Positions 34,826 through 46,196 of a DNA stretch of 64,000 bases are shown piece by piece. The notes below the pieces were generated by a model. The model made no database searches, was not told the DNA's origin, and saw only the letters and a list, made by a program, of their open reading frames with translations. Every line of letters begins with the position of its first letter. Within the stretch, counting starts at the first letter, position 1. The stretch is from Prosopocoilus inquinatus (lineage: Eukaryota > Arthropoda > Insecta > Coleoptera > Lucanidae): positions 61,378,713-61,442,712 of the forward strand of contig CM069871.1 of NCBI GenBank assembly GCA_036172665.1, written 5' to 3'. Made by a program: the position numbers and the translations under genes.

Positions 34826-35516
34826 TACCAGAAATTATTTATTTTCGTTTTCAATTTACATCGTAATAAAATTTGTACAAAACTTTTTTTGATTAAATGT
34901 CGATCGGGGTAAAACCTCGAAAAGTCAGGGAATCTCTCAACGAAAATAATGTTGGAACCCTGCGTTATAGCAAAATTGTGATTGGTGCGGAAAGATTTGA
35001 GTTTTTAATAGTCATCAGTCAGAAATAATACAGTCTGGCATTATTAAGTAAATTACTATTTACGCAACAATTCTATTTATATAGTTGCCCCAGCTCACAT
35101 AACAATAGAGGTTTTGTTGCCGTACACGTTTCAAACACGCTATACTTCTTATTGCTGTTGGCTAAAATGAAAGTCTTCAATAGGTACGTTACTCATAAAT
35201 TTTAAGTACAAAGTTTTTTTAATCTCAAACCGGACAGAAAAATGAAAGAAACACAAACTTCAATCATAAATTTTAAAATATAAATAAAATTACGACGCGC
35301 ACGCCGTTGTGATTCTTTTTATGATATACTGCGAGTCTTAAATGAAAGGGATACCGTTTAATTAAACTTTTTTTACTATTTAATTTTTACCCCGCCAACC
35401 TTTTACGACGAAATTTCCAGTATTTTACTTAAGGTGAATAAAAGAAAATTGCGCCGAGCGAAATATGAAATTGAGAAAAAGAAGTTTTTCATTTCGTTTT
35501 TCTTTTTTCTTCTCAG

Positions 35517-35675
35517 GAAGCCCTAAAAAAGAAACAACAACCTCCCGCACCAAGTCCTGCGCCGTCGGTAAGCAACGCCCAATCCTTGAGCAGCCTGATG
35601 GAGACGGCCACAGCGCAACCCACAGTCCCCTGCCTACCATCGTCACCCGCCGCCTCTTCAGAATCGACGACAGAC
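35517..35675 (+). CDS. ZFAND5/6: ZFAND5/6-type protein, linker exon
   Basis: The exon is read in phase 0 from EALKKKQQQ to SESSTTD-type residues (53 codons), rich in Pro, Ser, Ala and Thr. In family members the segment just after the A20 finger is a low-complexity linker that starts with similar charged residues (CYKE..). The acceptor is CTTCTCAG and the donor GTAAGT at 35676. An internal GTAAGC at 35568 could act as an alternative donor, also in phase 0. The linker carries no known catalytic role. Confidence is high from phase, splice sites and the junction with the A20 exon. Confidence 0.85.
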
Positions 35676-35859
35676 GTAAGTCACGTTTTTTTTGTAAGCA
35701 CGTTTTCGCACACGAAATAATCGCCCCGTAGGCGTAGCTACCGCAGAAAGTGGTACTTACGTACCGCCGCCGCCGCCAGTGAAATATTAAAGATCCAGTT
35801 GTCGCTTGCCAACCAAAAAAAAATGTCACTTTCGGCTTCATTTTTGGGCAAATTCCCAG

Positions 35860-36052
35860 AGTACTTATGTCACACGGTCACATCCCAATAGATAAAAAAT
35901 GTGATAACCAAAAAAACAACGACTCGGACAAGCGTTTGCAACACAATCGCGACGGCCCCCAAAACGATCCGACCGATTTGGAGTTTGCAGCAGCTGAAGA
36001 CGACGGCCCCCATCAAGAATTAGACTATCCAGTGCCATCAGACCAAGACAAA
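35860..36052 (+). CDS. ZFAND5/6: Candidate acidic linker exon, phase conflict upstream
   Basis: An open frame runs from about 35860 through ATG 35867 to AAA at 36052, where GTAATA gives a donor in phase 0 with the next exon. It encodes a polar, acidic stretch including DKKCDNQKNNDSDKR and AAAEDDGPHQELDY, and its codon use is richer in C/G than the surrounding DNA. The acceptor choices (TTCCCAG at 35859 or CAGAG at 35861) leave one or two extra bases, whereas the previous exon ends in phase 0. It may be a real exon with a one-base assembly error, an alternative first exon starting at the ATG, or a skipped or dead exon. Joining 35675 directly to 36192 also keeps frame. Confidence 0.45.
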
Positions 36053-36191
36053 GTAATAAAATACCGATAGCATACAGATCAGACTTAAAATTGCCATCAC
36101 GAATAATATACCTCTTGACGTTGTTGCGTTGTATTTTGACAGCGTCACATTGACAACTTTACTGATCGATTCTGACTCTTTTTATTTTCAG

Positions 36192-36333
36192 GCGATAGAA
36201 GAAGGTGCTAGTGCTGTAACAAACGAGGACCCCAACCCCACAGACGCCGATAACAGCGACAAAGATGGAGATAAGGACTCGAAAAAGAAAAAGAATCGTT
36301 GCGCAATCTGTCGTAAGAAGGTCGGGTTAACAG
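36192..36333 (+). CDS. ZFAND5/6: ZFAND5/6-type protein, exon with first half of AN1 finger
   Basis: The exon reads AIEEGASAVTNEDP.. then an acidic-to-basic run (DKDGDKDSKKKKNR) and the start of the AN1 finger, RCAICRKKVGLTG. The first two zinc ligands are the Cys pair C-x2-C. The basic run before the finger is usual in the family. The acceptor is TTATTTTCAG (to 36191). The exon ends one base into a Gly codon before GTGTGT at 36334, and the next exon supplies the remaining GT. A downstream poly-T tract in the intron produced a longer chance frame. Confidence 0.92.
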
Positions 36334-37099
36334 GTGTGTTAAGATTTTTTTTTCTTTTCCTTTTTTTTTGGGTGAAACTCCACAATGACTTTTTGGTTAC
36401 ATTTTTCAAAGATATGTGGTCTCTTAAGCTGAGCGTCCACTAAGGCGGTAGCGCGACGACTATGATTTACATGCATTTTGTTTTGCGCCGCACCGCGCCG
36501 CCGCATAGTGGGGCCCATGGTGGAAAGAAAACGATTTCACAAGAGGATTAATTCGTTGACCTAACTGACTTTCCTTACATTACTTTAGTCGTAGAATCTG
36601 GCTGTGATAATGGTTTTGCGGTAAAAATTAGCTTTCATCATATATAAGGGCTTAAATCTCATTCAGTAAGCCATAAAACCTTAAAAGGAGTAATTTTGTA
36701 TAATTCCGTCAGCTTCGTGGATTATTTTTAAAAGTTACTCCATTATATATTTGGTTAGTACATACTAACAGCTTTTTGTAAAAAAATAAGTACTCTTTAA
36801 GAAACTTAGGCGTGATAATTAAGCAGAAATTAGATTTCTGGGCATAATGCGAATTTTTAGGAAGCATACAAAAAAAAGCTTCACTTTCCTACGGTCTGTA
36901 ATATTATTTTTCTAAAAGCTATAATATTTATCTAACTACCCTAAAAGTTTCACGGTCACAATCAACCGCATGCGATGTACAGGCTGTTTCAAATTCAACT
37001 CTCACCATAGGGATCTCGCTTATTTGAAGAGATAGTTGGTAGGTTTAAATTTGGAAAAGTTGTTAAATTTCATCAGCATTAATATCCGGAGAGAAAAGT

Positions 37100-37738
37100 G
37101 TTAATTCTTATCAATCAATCATCAATATTTACTCTCATTCCAAGACAATTCTTAGCCTGACCTAGATCATTTATCTTAAATTTAGAACTCAATTCACATT
37201 TTAAAGTGTCTGTTTCTATTTAATTATTCGAAAAAATGAAAAAATCATCCACATATAATGCAATAATAGTCATGGATTCATCTAAAGTTTTCATAAAGAT
37301 ACATGGTTCTAATTCAGATGTTTTATAACTTAAGCTTATTAAAAAATTTTCCACTCTTTCGTACCAAGCTCTAGACGATTGCTTTAATCCATAAATTGCC
37401 TTTTTTAACCTCAGTACTTTGTTCTCATTACCAGGTCTAACAAAACCGTCTGGTTATTCCATAAACACATTTTCATTTAAAAAACCATTTAAAAAGGCGG
37501 TTGTCACATCTAAATGTGTTACTTCTAAACCTAGTTTTACTGACAGAGCAATTAATAGTCTTAAAGTTGAATGCCTGACCATTGGAGAAAAAGTTTCGTC
37601 ATAATCTACACCTGGCTTTTGCGTAAAACCTTTTGCTACCAATCTTGCTCTATACCGCACATTGCTGTCACTGTCACTTTTGGTTTTAAAGACCCACTTA
37701 CACTGCACTATAGTATCTCCATTCGATGTATCTACCAA
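37100..37738 (-). pseudogene. copia reverse transcriptase, partial
   Basis: 37738-37454 gives CKWVFKTK, RYRARLVAKGFTQ, GVDYDETFSPM and LDVTTAFLNGFL, the N-terminal RT motifs including the first catalytic Asp (DVTTAFLNG). A TAA replaces the Gln codon expected at the start of QPDGF. After the stop it continues with KKAIYGLKQSSRAWYE and the active-site YVDD (37255-37244), then KINDLGQAKNCLGM at about 37150. RNase H is absent. Confidence 0.88.
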
Positions 37739-39503
37739 CTCCCATTCTTAATTTTCCTCGAAAGACTGTAGCCATCATGGCCTGCCTCCATTTTTGGCGA
37801 TCTGGTCTTGACAAGGCTTCTTCCACCGTCATTGGATCGTTTTCAAAATAAGAACCTTCAGTACACATGTATGTCACATAATCTTCTAGAATCTTTGGTT
37901 TGGGTTTTCTCCGAGACCTTCTCAGTGCATCTTGAATTTCTTCATCACTATCTTCACCATTCCTGATGTTTTCAGTCTCTTCCAAAGCTGATTCTTCTTG
38001 ACTTTCTCTGTCACTCTCCTTCTTCGCCCCCACTGAAATTACTTGTTCTTTATCGTCTCCTTCCTCGTTTATTATTATGTCAATGCTATCACTCGTCTTC
38101 TCCATTATTATGAGATCCCTGCTGGTTGTTACACTGTTATCGTTTGGGTCATATACTCTATATCCTTTGGTATTTTCACTATAGCCCACCAAAATCTTCT
38201 GTGCTGCTTTCTTGTCCCATTTCAGCCTTCTTTCCTTGGGTACATGTACCATAACAGTGCTCCCAAATATTTTTAGGTGACTTAAATCTGGTTTACGGCT
38301 ACTCCAGAGTTCATATGGTGTTGCATTCTGCAATCCTGAAGCTATAGACCGATTACGTAAGTATACAGCGATGTTCACTGCTTCTGCCCAAAATTTTGTT
38401 TCCAAATTAGCATCGAACAATAAACATTTAGCTTTTTCAACTATAGTGCGATTTAATCTCTCTGATACACCATTTTGTTCAGGTGTATGGGGATTAGTCT
38501 TCTGGTGAACAATTCCGTTCTTCTCTAAAAAATCGTCAAATCCGTTGCTACAAAACTCTCCACCATTATCAGTTCGGAAGGTTTTTATTTTACTGTTCTT
38601 CTGGTTTTCGACTAAACTGTTAAATCTTTTAAAATTATCTAAAACCTCATATTTTCTTTTTAAAAAGTATACAAAGCCTATTAGAGTGAAATCGTCTACA
38701 AAAATTAAGAAGTACTTGGACCCTCCAATGGATCGCTCCTCCATCGGACCACATACATCTGCATGGATTACTTCTAGCGCTGCGTTAGCCCTTGTACCGT
38801 TGTGTGAAAATGGTAACCTAGATTGCTTACCTTCACAGCGTACCACACAGTTCTGCTTTTCAACTTTAACATCTCCTTGGTAGAAAAGTCCATTTACTGT
38901 ACCATTTCTCATTTTGTTCAGATCTTCGCAATTTACATGTTCAAGCCTCCGATGCCAAGTCTCACCTGTGACTATTTCTGGCGTTGCTAACAAACAACCT
39001 GCTTTTACAACGTTTAATCTGTAGACACCACCAATTAAGTCTGCGGTAGCAACAAGCTTCTTTTCTTTATTGTAAATGTTACAACAATTTCTTTCAAATA
39101 TCACAGAATTACCATTTTTTATTAATTGGCTGACTGATAATAAATTCGTTGTTAATTGAGGAACACATAACACATTTTTTACAGTAATGTCATACTTATC
39201 TTTATTTGCAATTGTTGTAATTTTTACTTCACCTGAACATGATACTGGAATCTTTGCTTTGTTCGCAACCATAATTTCTTGTAAATTTGTCTTTGATACG
39301 TTTCTTATCCAACTTGAATTAGTTGTCAGATGCGCACTTGCCCCAGAATCTACGTACCAGTCTGCTTTATTGAAACTGCCATTTAGAAATGCGGCACTAA
39401 AAGCGTTCGATATTTTCGGCCTTGCTTCATTACTTCTATCTGATGATAAATTTGGACACTTGTTTTTAAAATGCCCTGTCTGTTTACATCTGTAACGCTT
39501 CAC
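37698..39503 (-). pseudogene. copia pol: protease, integrase, start of RT
   Basis: A 601-codon frame starts with a degraded gag zinc knuckle (CKQTGHFKNKC at residues 6-16; the first Cys of the CCHC is an Arg, TGT to CGT). It continues with the protease active site DSGA (residues 52-55), a pre-integrase H-x3-H (WHRRLEH) with downstream Cys pair, and the integrase D,D,E: HADVCGPM, TDNGGEF and PEQNGVSERLNRT. An acidic spacer precedes the RT start (MTVEEALSRPDRQKWRQAM). The frame is lost there: a shift and a stop occur before ELVDTSNG-type residues, so RT continues in another frame. Confidence 0.9.
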
Positions 39504-40174
39504 ATTCTTTTTGACACTTGTTGCTGTACTGTGCCAGTGTGACGAACCTGATTCATTGTGCTGGCAGCATTGCGCTTGTGCTTTTGATATTGCGTACTCG
39601 CAAATGCATTTCCTGAATTTCTAACATCACCCTCCATGTCCAGCAATTTTGTCTTTATGGTATCTGCTGTAACAGCAGTACCTGAATGCTCAATTGCCAT
39701 GATCATCGGTGCAAATTTCTCTGGTAGTCCAGCCAAGAGCAATGACCCAATCCACTCGTCATCAATTTTGAATCCAGTGCCTCTTCATTTCTGACTAGTC
39801 TCAAAAATTTGATTGACGTAACTCGTCATAGAATCACAATTTTCTAATCTGGTTGAAATCAAGCTTCTTAGCAATCCGATTCTTCCTGTGAAACCCGAAT
39901 CATCAAATAATGACTTCAATTTATCCCACAAAAGTTTTGTTGTTTTTGCTTCTTTTATGTGAACATATAGTGATGGATCAATCGTGAGGATCAGTTTCGC
40001 TTTCGCTTTGGCATCTTCTGCCCGGACCGCTTCCGTTAATTCGCTGGCCGCCATTTCCTGTACATTCTTGTTTAACCCTTCAACTATTAGGAAATTTTCT
40101 GCAGCAAATGTCCAATCTTCATAATTCTCACGTCCCTTCAACTTAGGAACATTGATTAAGTAGTTTCCAGCCAT
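39500..40174 (-). pseudogene. copia gag (two frames)
   Basis: The first part (40174-39785) begins MAGNYLINVPKLKGRENYEDW, the usual copia gag start with a W in a short N-terminal motif, and continues through a segment resembling the UBN2 gag domain (LTIDPSLYVHIKEAKT, then LWDKLKSLF). A stop near 39785 and a frame change separate it from the second part (39742-39500), which contains LLAGLPEKFAPMIMAIEHSG. The zinc knuckle is in the pol-side frame. Gag would package element RNA; this copy cannot be made as one protein. Confidence 0.85.
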
Positions 40175-40209
40175 TCTTGTGCAATAAATAACAAATCAAT
40201 TACGAGAAA

Positions 40210-40223
40210 CTGGTTCCATAACC
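40210..40223 (-). other. copia primer-binding site
   Basis: The minus strand reads GGTTATGGAACCAG directly after the LTR. Drosophila copia-type elements prime from an internal part of initiator tRNA-Met with a site starting GGTTATGG, so this matches that kind of primer. Confidence 0.65.
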
Positions 40224-40337
40224 TGTTAAAATAACACGCAGTGGTGATTGTTTTGCACAGACTATTTATTTTGTATACGTTAGTTACATGGATATAATAT
40301 AGATGGCGCTGTGATGTTTTGATCTCCCTTTTTAACA
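40224..40337 (-). repeat. copia 5' LTR, 114 bp
   Basis: On the + strand it starts TGTTAAAA and ends TTTTAACA, a perfect 8-bp terminal inverted repeat with TG..CA borders. It abuts the primer-binding site. 114 bp is short for a copia LTR. The partner LTR was not found at the other end. Confidence 0.75.
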
Positions 40338-41678
40338 TGTATTAGGTACATAAAAACGTTCTGCACTTGGAGTAAAATTAAAATGATTATACCTTATAAA
40401 AAAAATTAGTTTTTGAAACTTTGAGAAAGTCAAAAATTGATATTTAGTACCTTCTTGAAATTTCCTGAGTTTCACTTTGATCAGACAAAAATTCTGGAAA
40501 TGAGAGGTTTCTTTCCATAAATCGGGCATTTGGCCCCACTGTGCGCCGCTCCGACCGACCGCCCCCCAGTGGACGCTCAATTTTAGTCGTCCACATTATT
40601 ATTCTACCGAGTAATTTTTTGTGAAATGTGGACGGCATGTCTTAGCTTTGTTGTAAAAATGACCCCAAGACGGGCGAGGGCTTATTTTCCTTCAGTTACG
40701 CAAAGACACGCCGTCCGAATGAATATAATGGCAACTGTTAATACAAAAGTTAAAAAAAAAGAAACACCTGGCACATGACAACGAATACGAATCTTCAATT
40801 ATTGTTGCCGGTTCTTTATAATTAAAGAAATCGAATCGACAGGATCAAACACATCGATTAAAGATAATTGATAACACAACATTGAAAACGTATAAAATAT
40901 TTGAAATAATGTAATTAATCACGGGAAACTTTTTTATAATATTTGAAAATGTAAATGTTAAATGACTAACTGTAAGTCCATTTTCGCTGGGATGACTTTC
41001 TCCAAAAAGGCTTTCCTTAAAATTCTTTAAGAGAATGCTACCAGCTTTATTGCGATTGACAATGAAGGACATCGAGATAAAAATTTAAGATTTCAAAATT
41101 ACATAGGAACAAGTTCGTTGGGCTCGCCAGAAAGTAATTGTTTTTTTTTTCTCTTTGAAACAGAAGGCGACAATGTCTTCAAACGTAACTAATTACAAAA
41201 TTATTACACCTGCCTGTAACTTAACAGTTGACTGACCGTTCAAGCTTGCTTACAGCAAAAAAAAAGATGCATGACTTCGTTAACAATTTATTGTATTTGG
41301 CGAAGATTTAGAAAAGTAAACCTAAACTAATTTTTCCGTATTTTTTCTTCTTTATTAAAGGATGTTGATGTTGATGAAATAAATATATTGGTTGAAACCA
41401 ATCGTTGTTAAAAAAACACCAGAACTTGTTGATAATCCTAATATAGGGACATCAGGAATGATTCAACCCACGTGACCCATGAAATAAATCAAAATAAAAG
41501 CACCTAATAGCCACGGACGTCATTGAAAAAATGCATGCTAATTTGAAACAGCGACTTCGCTTTTTTCAGTGTTGCCATTTCAAGGAAAACCTAATTCAAA
41601 TTGGTCATGTGATGAAATCATTCCCGATGTGTCATTGTATATTGAAAAACATTAAAAAAAACTAGTTTTTTATTTTCG

Positions 41679-42375
41679 TATAACATCGGTTGTACCCCGC
41701 CATGTCTACACTCTTCTAGAGATTTTATTTTTTTTATCCTTTTAAAAATCAAATGAAATTACTCACAAAAGTGATTTTGCCATTGATTGAGCATCGTAGG
41801 ACTTCCAATTTCTCCGAAGATAACGTCAGCTTTTTTCTTTTTGAAGGAAAGTCCTATATATTTGTAAATATTTGGAATCCACACATCATAATTTTTATTT
41901 TTCAGTCTTACATTTGAAATTTTCCCTGGGTAGTTACTAGGGAATCCCTTATGTACCTTTATGTTTTAAAGTTTTAAATTAACTAGGTACATACTCCATT
42001 AAAGACAATGCAAAAAAGTAGAGATTGTTTCGGGATTCCGGGATCATCATCAACGGAACTTTTTCTTCTGAATAAAAATTAAAATGAAATGTTTTGTTGA
42101 AGCTGTATTTCTTAAATCACTTGATCGCACTAAAACAAAAACCAAAATTCCAGATGACACATGCAATGATGTATAAGGTTCCAAATATGTAGGTTGTTCC
42201 AGTAAGAAATAATAGAGATGGCATCACTTCTGGTGAAACCAGAAGACCTACGGTAGGCAACAGTCTGGCGGAAAATTCATTCTTTTGTTTAATCTATCGT
42301 TTCCAAATGTCATGTAAAACGATTGGAAAATAAAAATTCTAGAAGGGTGAATACATGGCGTGTGACACTTGGTAC
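41679..42375. mobile_element. 1-kb palindrome family, degraded copy
   Basis: The left end TAACATCGGTTGTACCCCGC..ATG..TACACTCTTCTAGAG and the right end CTAGAAGGGTGAATACATGG..GTGTGACACTTGGTAC correspond to the ends of copy A, with much divergence and about 700 bp total. Internal CCTCCGG/CCGGAAG-type hairpin pieces survive as ATCGTAGGACTTCCAATTTC and GAAACCAGAAGACCTACG. Confidence 0.7.
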
Positions 42376-42753
42376 AGAAGAAAAGCGGTTACTTTTCAAC
42401 CAACCCTGTGTACACTTTTTCGTAGAAAATTTTCAAAAAGAGACAAGTGTTCAATCGAAAAGTTCATTATGAAGAGTTCCGACTGACCGAGAAACTCTGG
42501 AAAGCATGGAAAAATTTAGGGAGTTGAGAAAATATTCATGTTAGGGAAAAGCCAGAGTATTTGGGTTTTAATACGAGTCAGTGAAATTATTTTTTGAAAA
42601 GCTAGAATTTGATTAAATATTTGGTTTGGGGCACTATTTTTTGCATTTTTTGACGGTTCCTTTCCATATAATATTTTTAGAATACCGTGCGCTAGTATAA
42701 CCTTCGGTGCATGTAACCGCACAAACGATTTTGTTCATTGGGTTGGAAGCAGG

Positions 42754-42899
42754 AGCCGTATTCTCGAAACGAGCCACAAGAGTCGTATGCAAAAATTACA
42801 AAGTAACGAAATTCTGGAACGATTTGTATAGTTTTGTGTAAGAGTCTACGTCTAGTTTCGCATGCGACTCTTGTCGCTCGTTTCGAGAATACGGCCCCA
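42754..42899. mobile_element. MITE with GCCGTATTCTCGAAACGAGC ends
   Basis: The left arm GCCGTATTCTCGAAACGAGC pairs with the right arm GCTCGTTTCGAGAATACGGC, and CACAAGAGTCG..TGCAAA pairs with the inner right arm. It is 146 bp and non-coding. Confidence 0.8.
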
Positions 42900-44189
42900 G
42901 GGTTGCGACGATTTAGGTCATGATTTAAATCAAATCATCGTTGGTACGAGTTATTTTGCTAATAAGAGAGGGAGAGAGGGGGAGAAGTGAGAGCAGAAAT
43001 ATCGAATAAAAAACGTGGATGTTAGACTCAAATTCGTTATGGCGAAAATAACATTGATCTATACATCGAATGGAAATATTGATTTTCAAAAGCATCGAAA
43101 AAATGTATAACTTTATTCTCAAAATTAAAAAAATACTCAATTGTGAACAAAACTTGATAACAGATAAATTGTATAAAAGCAAAAAGTGAAGAAATTAAAA
43201 AACTTGGTTCGTTGAATTGTCTTGACAGGAAAGCATACAACGAGATAAAAGCAAACCTCTGAAATAAACGAGGTTTCCCAAAAAAAGCGAATTTTCTATA
43301 CAAAAATAATACATAACAAAAAAATTAATAAAAATTAAAAAAATCGTAATATTTAAGAAAAAAATCCGTTTTTTTTTTTTAATTTAAAAAAAATCATGAT
43401 TTTTATCAACCCTAATTGGAACGAAAAAGACAAGACTTCCTAAATGCCAAGATTGGCGTATGACAGTTGTGAAATAAGGGTGTGTTTCCATTAGTACGAC
43501 GTAGGAACAACAGTTTGAGTAATAAAAATACATGTTTTGCTTATAAATTGAGATCGGAATCACATATTTCGACGTCATTTTGTCAACGGCACACTCTTAT
43601 CTTATGTTTATATATACAGGAAGATTCAAGCAACTCATTCATTAAAAGTTTACGGACTTCTTCTTTGAATTTTTATTTCATATTTTGCGGTTATAAGTTA
43701 GCGATAATGATCTATTAAAATATAATATTTCTAATTTTCGGTCACTTCCGCTTGTACGGACTTTGAAGTCATTTGAAATAAAGGAAGTGTAAAATTTCAA
43801 TAAGACATGCTCTATTCTAAATTATTTTTAAAGAAAATATGACGTATTTGGTATCAGCGTACTCAGAAAAAAATGTTCTGTTGAACTAAGCTAAGAAACA
43901 TATGAGGTTCTATCGAAAAAAATGAGTTAAGAGCTAATGAAAATTTTAAATACTGTAAAAATGTTAAAAACCAAAATACCATCAAAGGAGTGATTTTCTC
44001 GAAACACTTGATCGCATTATAATAATAATAATAATAATAATGGTGGTTTATTGACCACTGATTAGCAGTAAGTACAGTAAGAACACAGAATTGTGTAACT
44101 TAAAATTATAGAAATATGTAATAATATTAAATGGTCAATAGGTTTCGGTTCAGTGGATTTTTAGAAAACCCACTGCTCTACCTCCGAAA

Positions 44190-44528
44190 CCCTGAGAATT
44201 AAATTAAATTAAATTAAATCAAACTAAATTAAATTAAACTAAATTAAATTAAAACAAAATAAATTAAAAAAAAAAAACTTAAATTAACAAAACTAAATTA
44301 AATCAATTACATTAAATTAAAATATATTAAATTTAATCAATCTTTAATCAATCAAATCAAATTGAATTAACAAACTAAATTAAATCAATTACATTAAATC
44401 AAAATATATTAAATTTAATCAATTCAAATTAAATCAAGTTAAATCAAATTAAATCAAATAAAATCAAATTAAATTAAGTCAAATTAAATAAAATCGAATT
44501 AAATAAAATCAAATTAAATTAAATCAAA
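44190..44528 (+). repeat. (AAATT/AAATC)n pentanucleotide array
   Basis: Runs of AAATT with variant AAATC and AAACT fill this stretch, and they resume at about 45493-45540 beyond the + strand LINE, so the LINE split one array. Part of the array repeats an ~85-bp larger unit (CAAACTAAATTAAATC..ATTACATTAAA occurs twice). Confidence 0.85.
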
Positions 44529-45492
44529 GTAGTGTGATCAGTCCTATATTATTCATTATTTTTATAAATGACATTACACAAAATTTGAGTTGTGAAACAA
44601 AATTATTTGCTGATGACTGCGTTATTTACAATCAAAGGAAGAATGCAGAAGATTGGATTTTGCTCCAAGGAGATTTAGACAAAATTCAGATGTGGTGTAA
44701 TGAAAATAAAATGGAAATTAATACAAAAAAATGTGTTGCAATGTCTTTTGGTACCACAATGTTGTTCCAGGCTCATCCATATAAATTAGGAGATGACTTG
44801 ATAAAATATGATGATACATGCAAATACCTAAGAGTTACTTTTCGAAATGATTTAAATTGGAATAATCACATTCAGAATATTTTAAAAAAAGCTTATAAAT
44901 CTTTGTATTTCATAACAAGAAACCTTAAAGGCTCTGGTAAATCAGTACTTCAAAAAGCTTACATCACATATGTTCGTCCTAAGATTGAGTACGCACAAGA
45001 AGTCTGGGACCCATACCAATATTATTTAATTCAAGATCTGGAAATGTTACAGCATAAAGCAGCTCGGTATGTTTGTAACGACCACAGAACAACTGCGTCT
45101 GTATCACGTATGCTCAAGGAACTAAATTGGGATAGTCTATCTTCTAGAAGAAAAACAGCAAGATTAAAATTATTTTGTTATATTCATTTTCAACACGATT
45201 CGATGATGCACAATTTTCTATCTAAATTAAAAGTAAATGATTCTTGTACTAGAAAAAAAAACATAACTTCACTTATAAAATACCCTTTTCGAAGTCTAAT
45301 CTTCATAAATTTTCCTTTTTTCCTAAAACTGTAGAAGAATGGAATAATTTAAATGAAAAAAATTTGATTAAATTATTAGAAAATTGTGTAAACAAAATTA
45401 AAAATTAAGATGTAAGTGATTATGTTTGATTATTAGGCCACCAAGTATATTATACTATACGCCTAATTTGTAACAATAAATAAATAAATAAA
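44529..45492 (+). pseudogene. Truncated LINE with RT (FADD) and (TAAA)n tail
   Basis: The reading frame from 44534 to 45334 starts inside the reverse transcriptase at SPILFIIFINDI, has the active site FADDCVIY and continues with WCNENKMEINTKKC, LGDDLIKYDDTCKYL and YVRPKIEYAQEVWDPY, typical of Jockey/CR1-like LINEs. Near 45285 a one-base shift takes the frame to a stop; the natural end (TVEEWNNLNEKN..) follows in the other frame, to about 45407. The 3' end is AATTTGTAACAATAAATAAA, a TAAA-repeat tail. The 5' two-thirds, including endonuclease, are missing, as expected from incomplete reverse transcription. Confidence 0.85.
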
Positions 45493-45798
45493 TAAATCAA
45501 ATTAAATCGAATTAAATTAAATTAAATCAAAATAAATCAACTTTGAATGGCGGAATATAATACAATTATCGGCCCGATATAGAGTAATAAGACAAAGAAG
45601 AAAATAAAGACAATAACAGCGAAAGCGAAAGAAGAAAAAATAATACAGTAGAGAAAGGAAATGAAAAAGAAAGTAATAAGATGAAAATAAAGCAAGACTA
45701 GTAACAGATTTACGTCGATCCAACAGAATAAATTTTCGCCTGTTCTCATTAACTGAAAGTAAGGAATTAAATGCAGAAGCAGAACACAGCAAGTCGAA

Positions 45799-46196
45799 TT
45801 ACATGCTAAGTAGATCAGCCCGAAACAGACGTTTAAAAGTTGTTAAGGTACTAACTTTAAAAGGAAAAGGGATATTATTATAGAATTTAACAATCTTGTA
45901 AGAAAATGAACGTTGAAACATTGACGTTCGATGATGAGGAGGTGTTAGCAAACCTTTATTTCTTATATTTAAGTTATGGATGTCTGTTCGGCATGAAATT
46001 CTTTCATGCAGGTACTTCGGCACCTTGTTCAACATAATTTAAAAAAAAAAGTTCCAGCATGAAACTCACGTCTCTTGGTCATGTTTAACCAACGAGCTGT
46101 GGCGAAAGTGTGTGTGATATGGTCCCTGCGCTTAAGTCCGAAGATGAAACGTAAACAGGAGTTCTGAACTAACTGTATTCTTCTTACGTCAGTACT
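45799..46196 (-). pseudogene. C-terminal end of a LINE ORF2 (minus strand)
   Basis: The translation contains RRIQLVQNSCLRFIFGLKR followed by ARWLNMTKRREFH in one frame, then, after a shift at a T-run, HERISCRTDIHNLNIR and RSFSYKIVKFYNNIPF. These are typical of the segment after the reverse transcriptase domain in Jockey/CR1-type LINEs. The catalytic RT part is missing. Confidence 0.75.

Larger units (their letters stand above)
30246..35516 (+). other. ZFAND5/6: Intron between the A20 exon and the linker exon
   Basis: The intron is 5.3 kb, GT (30246) to AG (35516, in CTTCTCAG). It contains a degenerate T/G-rich repeat region, a Penelope-like fragment, a short hairpin and a 1-kb palindrome, listed separately. 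The remaining parts (for example 32500-33800, with frames at 33159-33503) show no gene. Confidence 0.85.
37090..40337 (-). mobile_element. Ty1/copia retrotransposon, 3'-truncated, degraded
   Basis: Read on the minus strand it has a 5' LTR (40337-40224), a primer-binding site, gag, protease, integrase and the first part of reverse transcriptase including YVDD, then stops being recognisable after about 37100. RNase H and the 3' LTR are missing. Several frameshifts and stops separate gag from pol and interrupt RT, so this copy is dead. It lies antisense to the host gene within its last intron. Confidence 0.9.
44020..46196 (-). mobile_element. 5'-truncated LINE (minus strand) with (TTA)n tail, itself interrupted
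   Basis: GCATTA is duplicated at 44014-44019 and 46197-46202, which marks the insertion borders. On the minus strand the element runs from the end of the ORF2 coding region (46196-45799) through AT-rich pentanucleotide repeats to a 3' part ending in a TTA repeat at 44046-44020. A second LINE on the + strand (44529-45492) sits inside the repeats. Confidence 0.75.

Noticed and set aside
35568..35573. Internal GTAAGC in the linker exon as the real donor
   Set aside because: Possible as an alternative site, but the frame stays open with protein-like Ser/Pro/Thr-rich sequence to a stronger GTAAGT at 35676.
45517..45792. Two overlapping minus-strand frames rich in Phe, Tyr and Ser
   Set aside because: They lie in low-complexity sequence between LINE pieces and follow from its AT/purine-rich composition.
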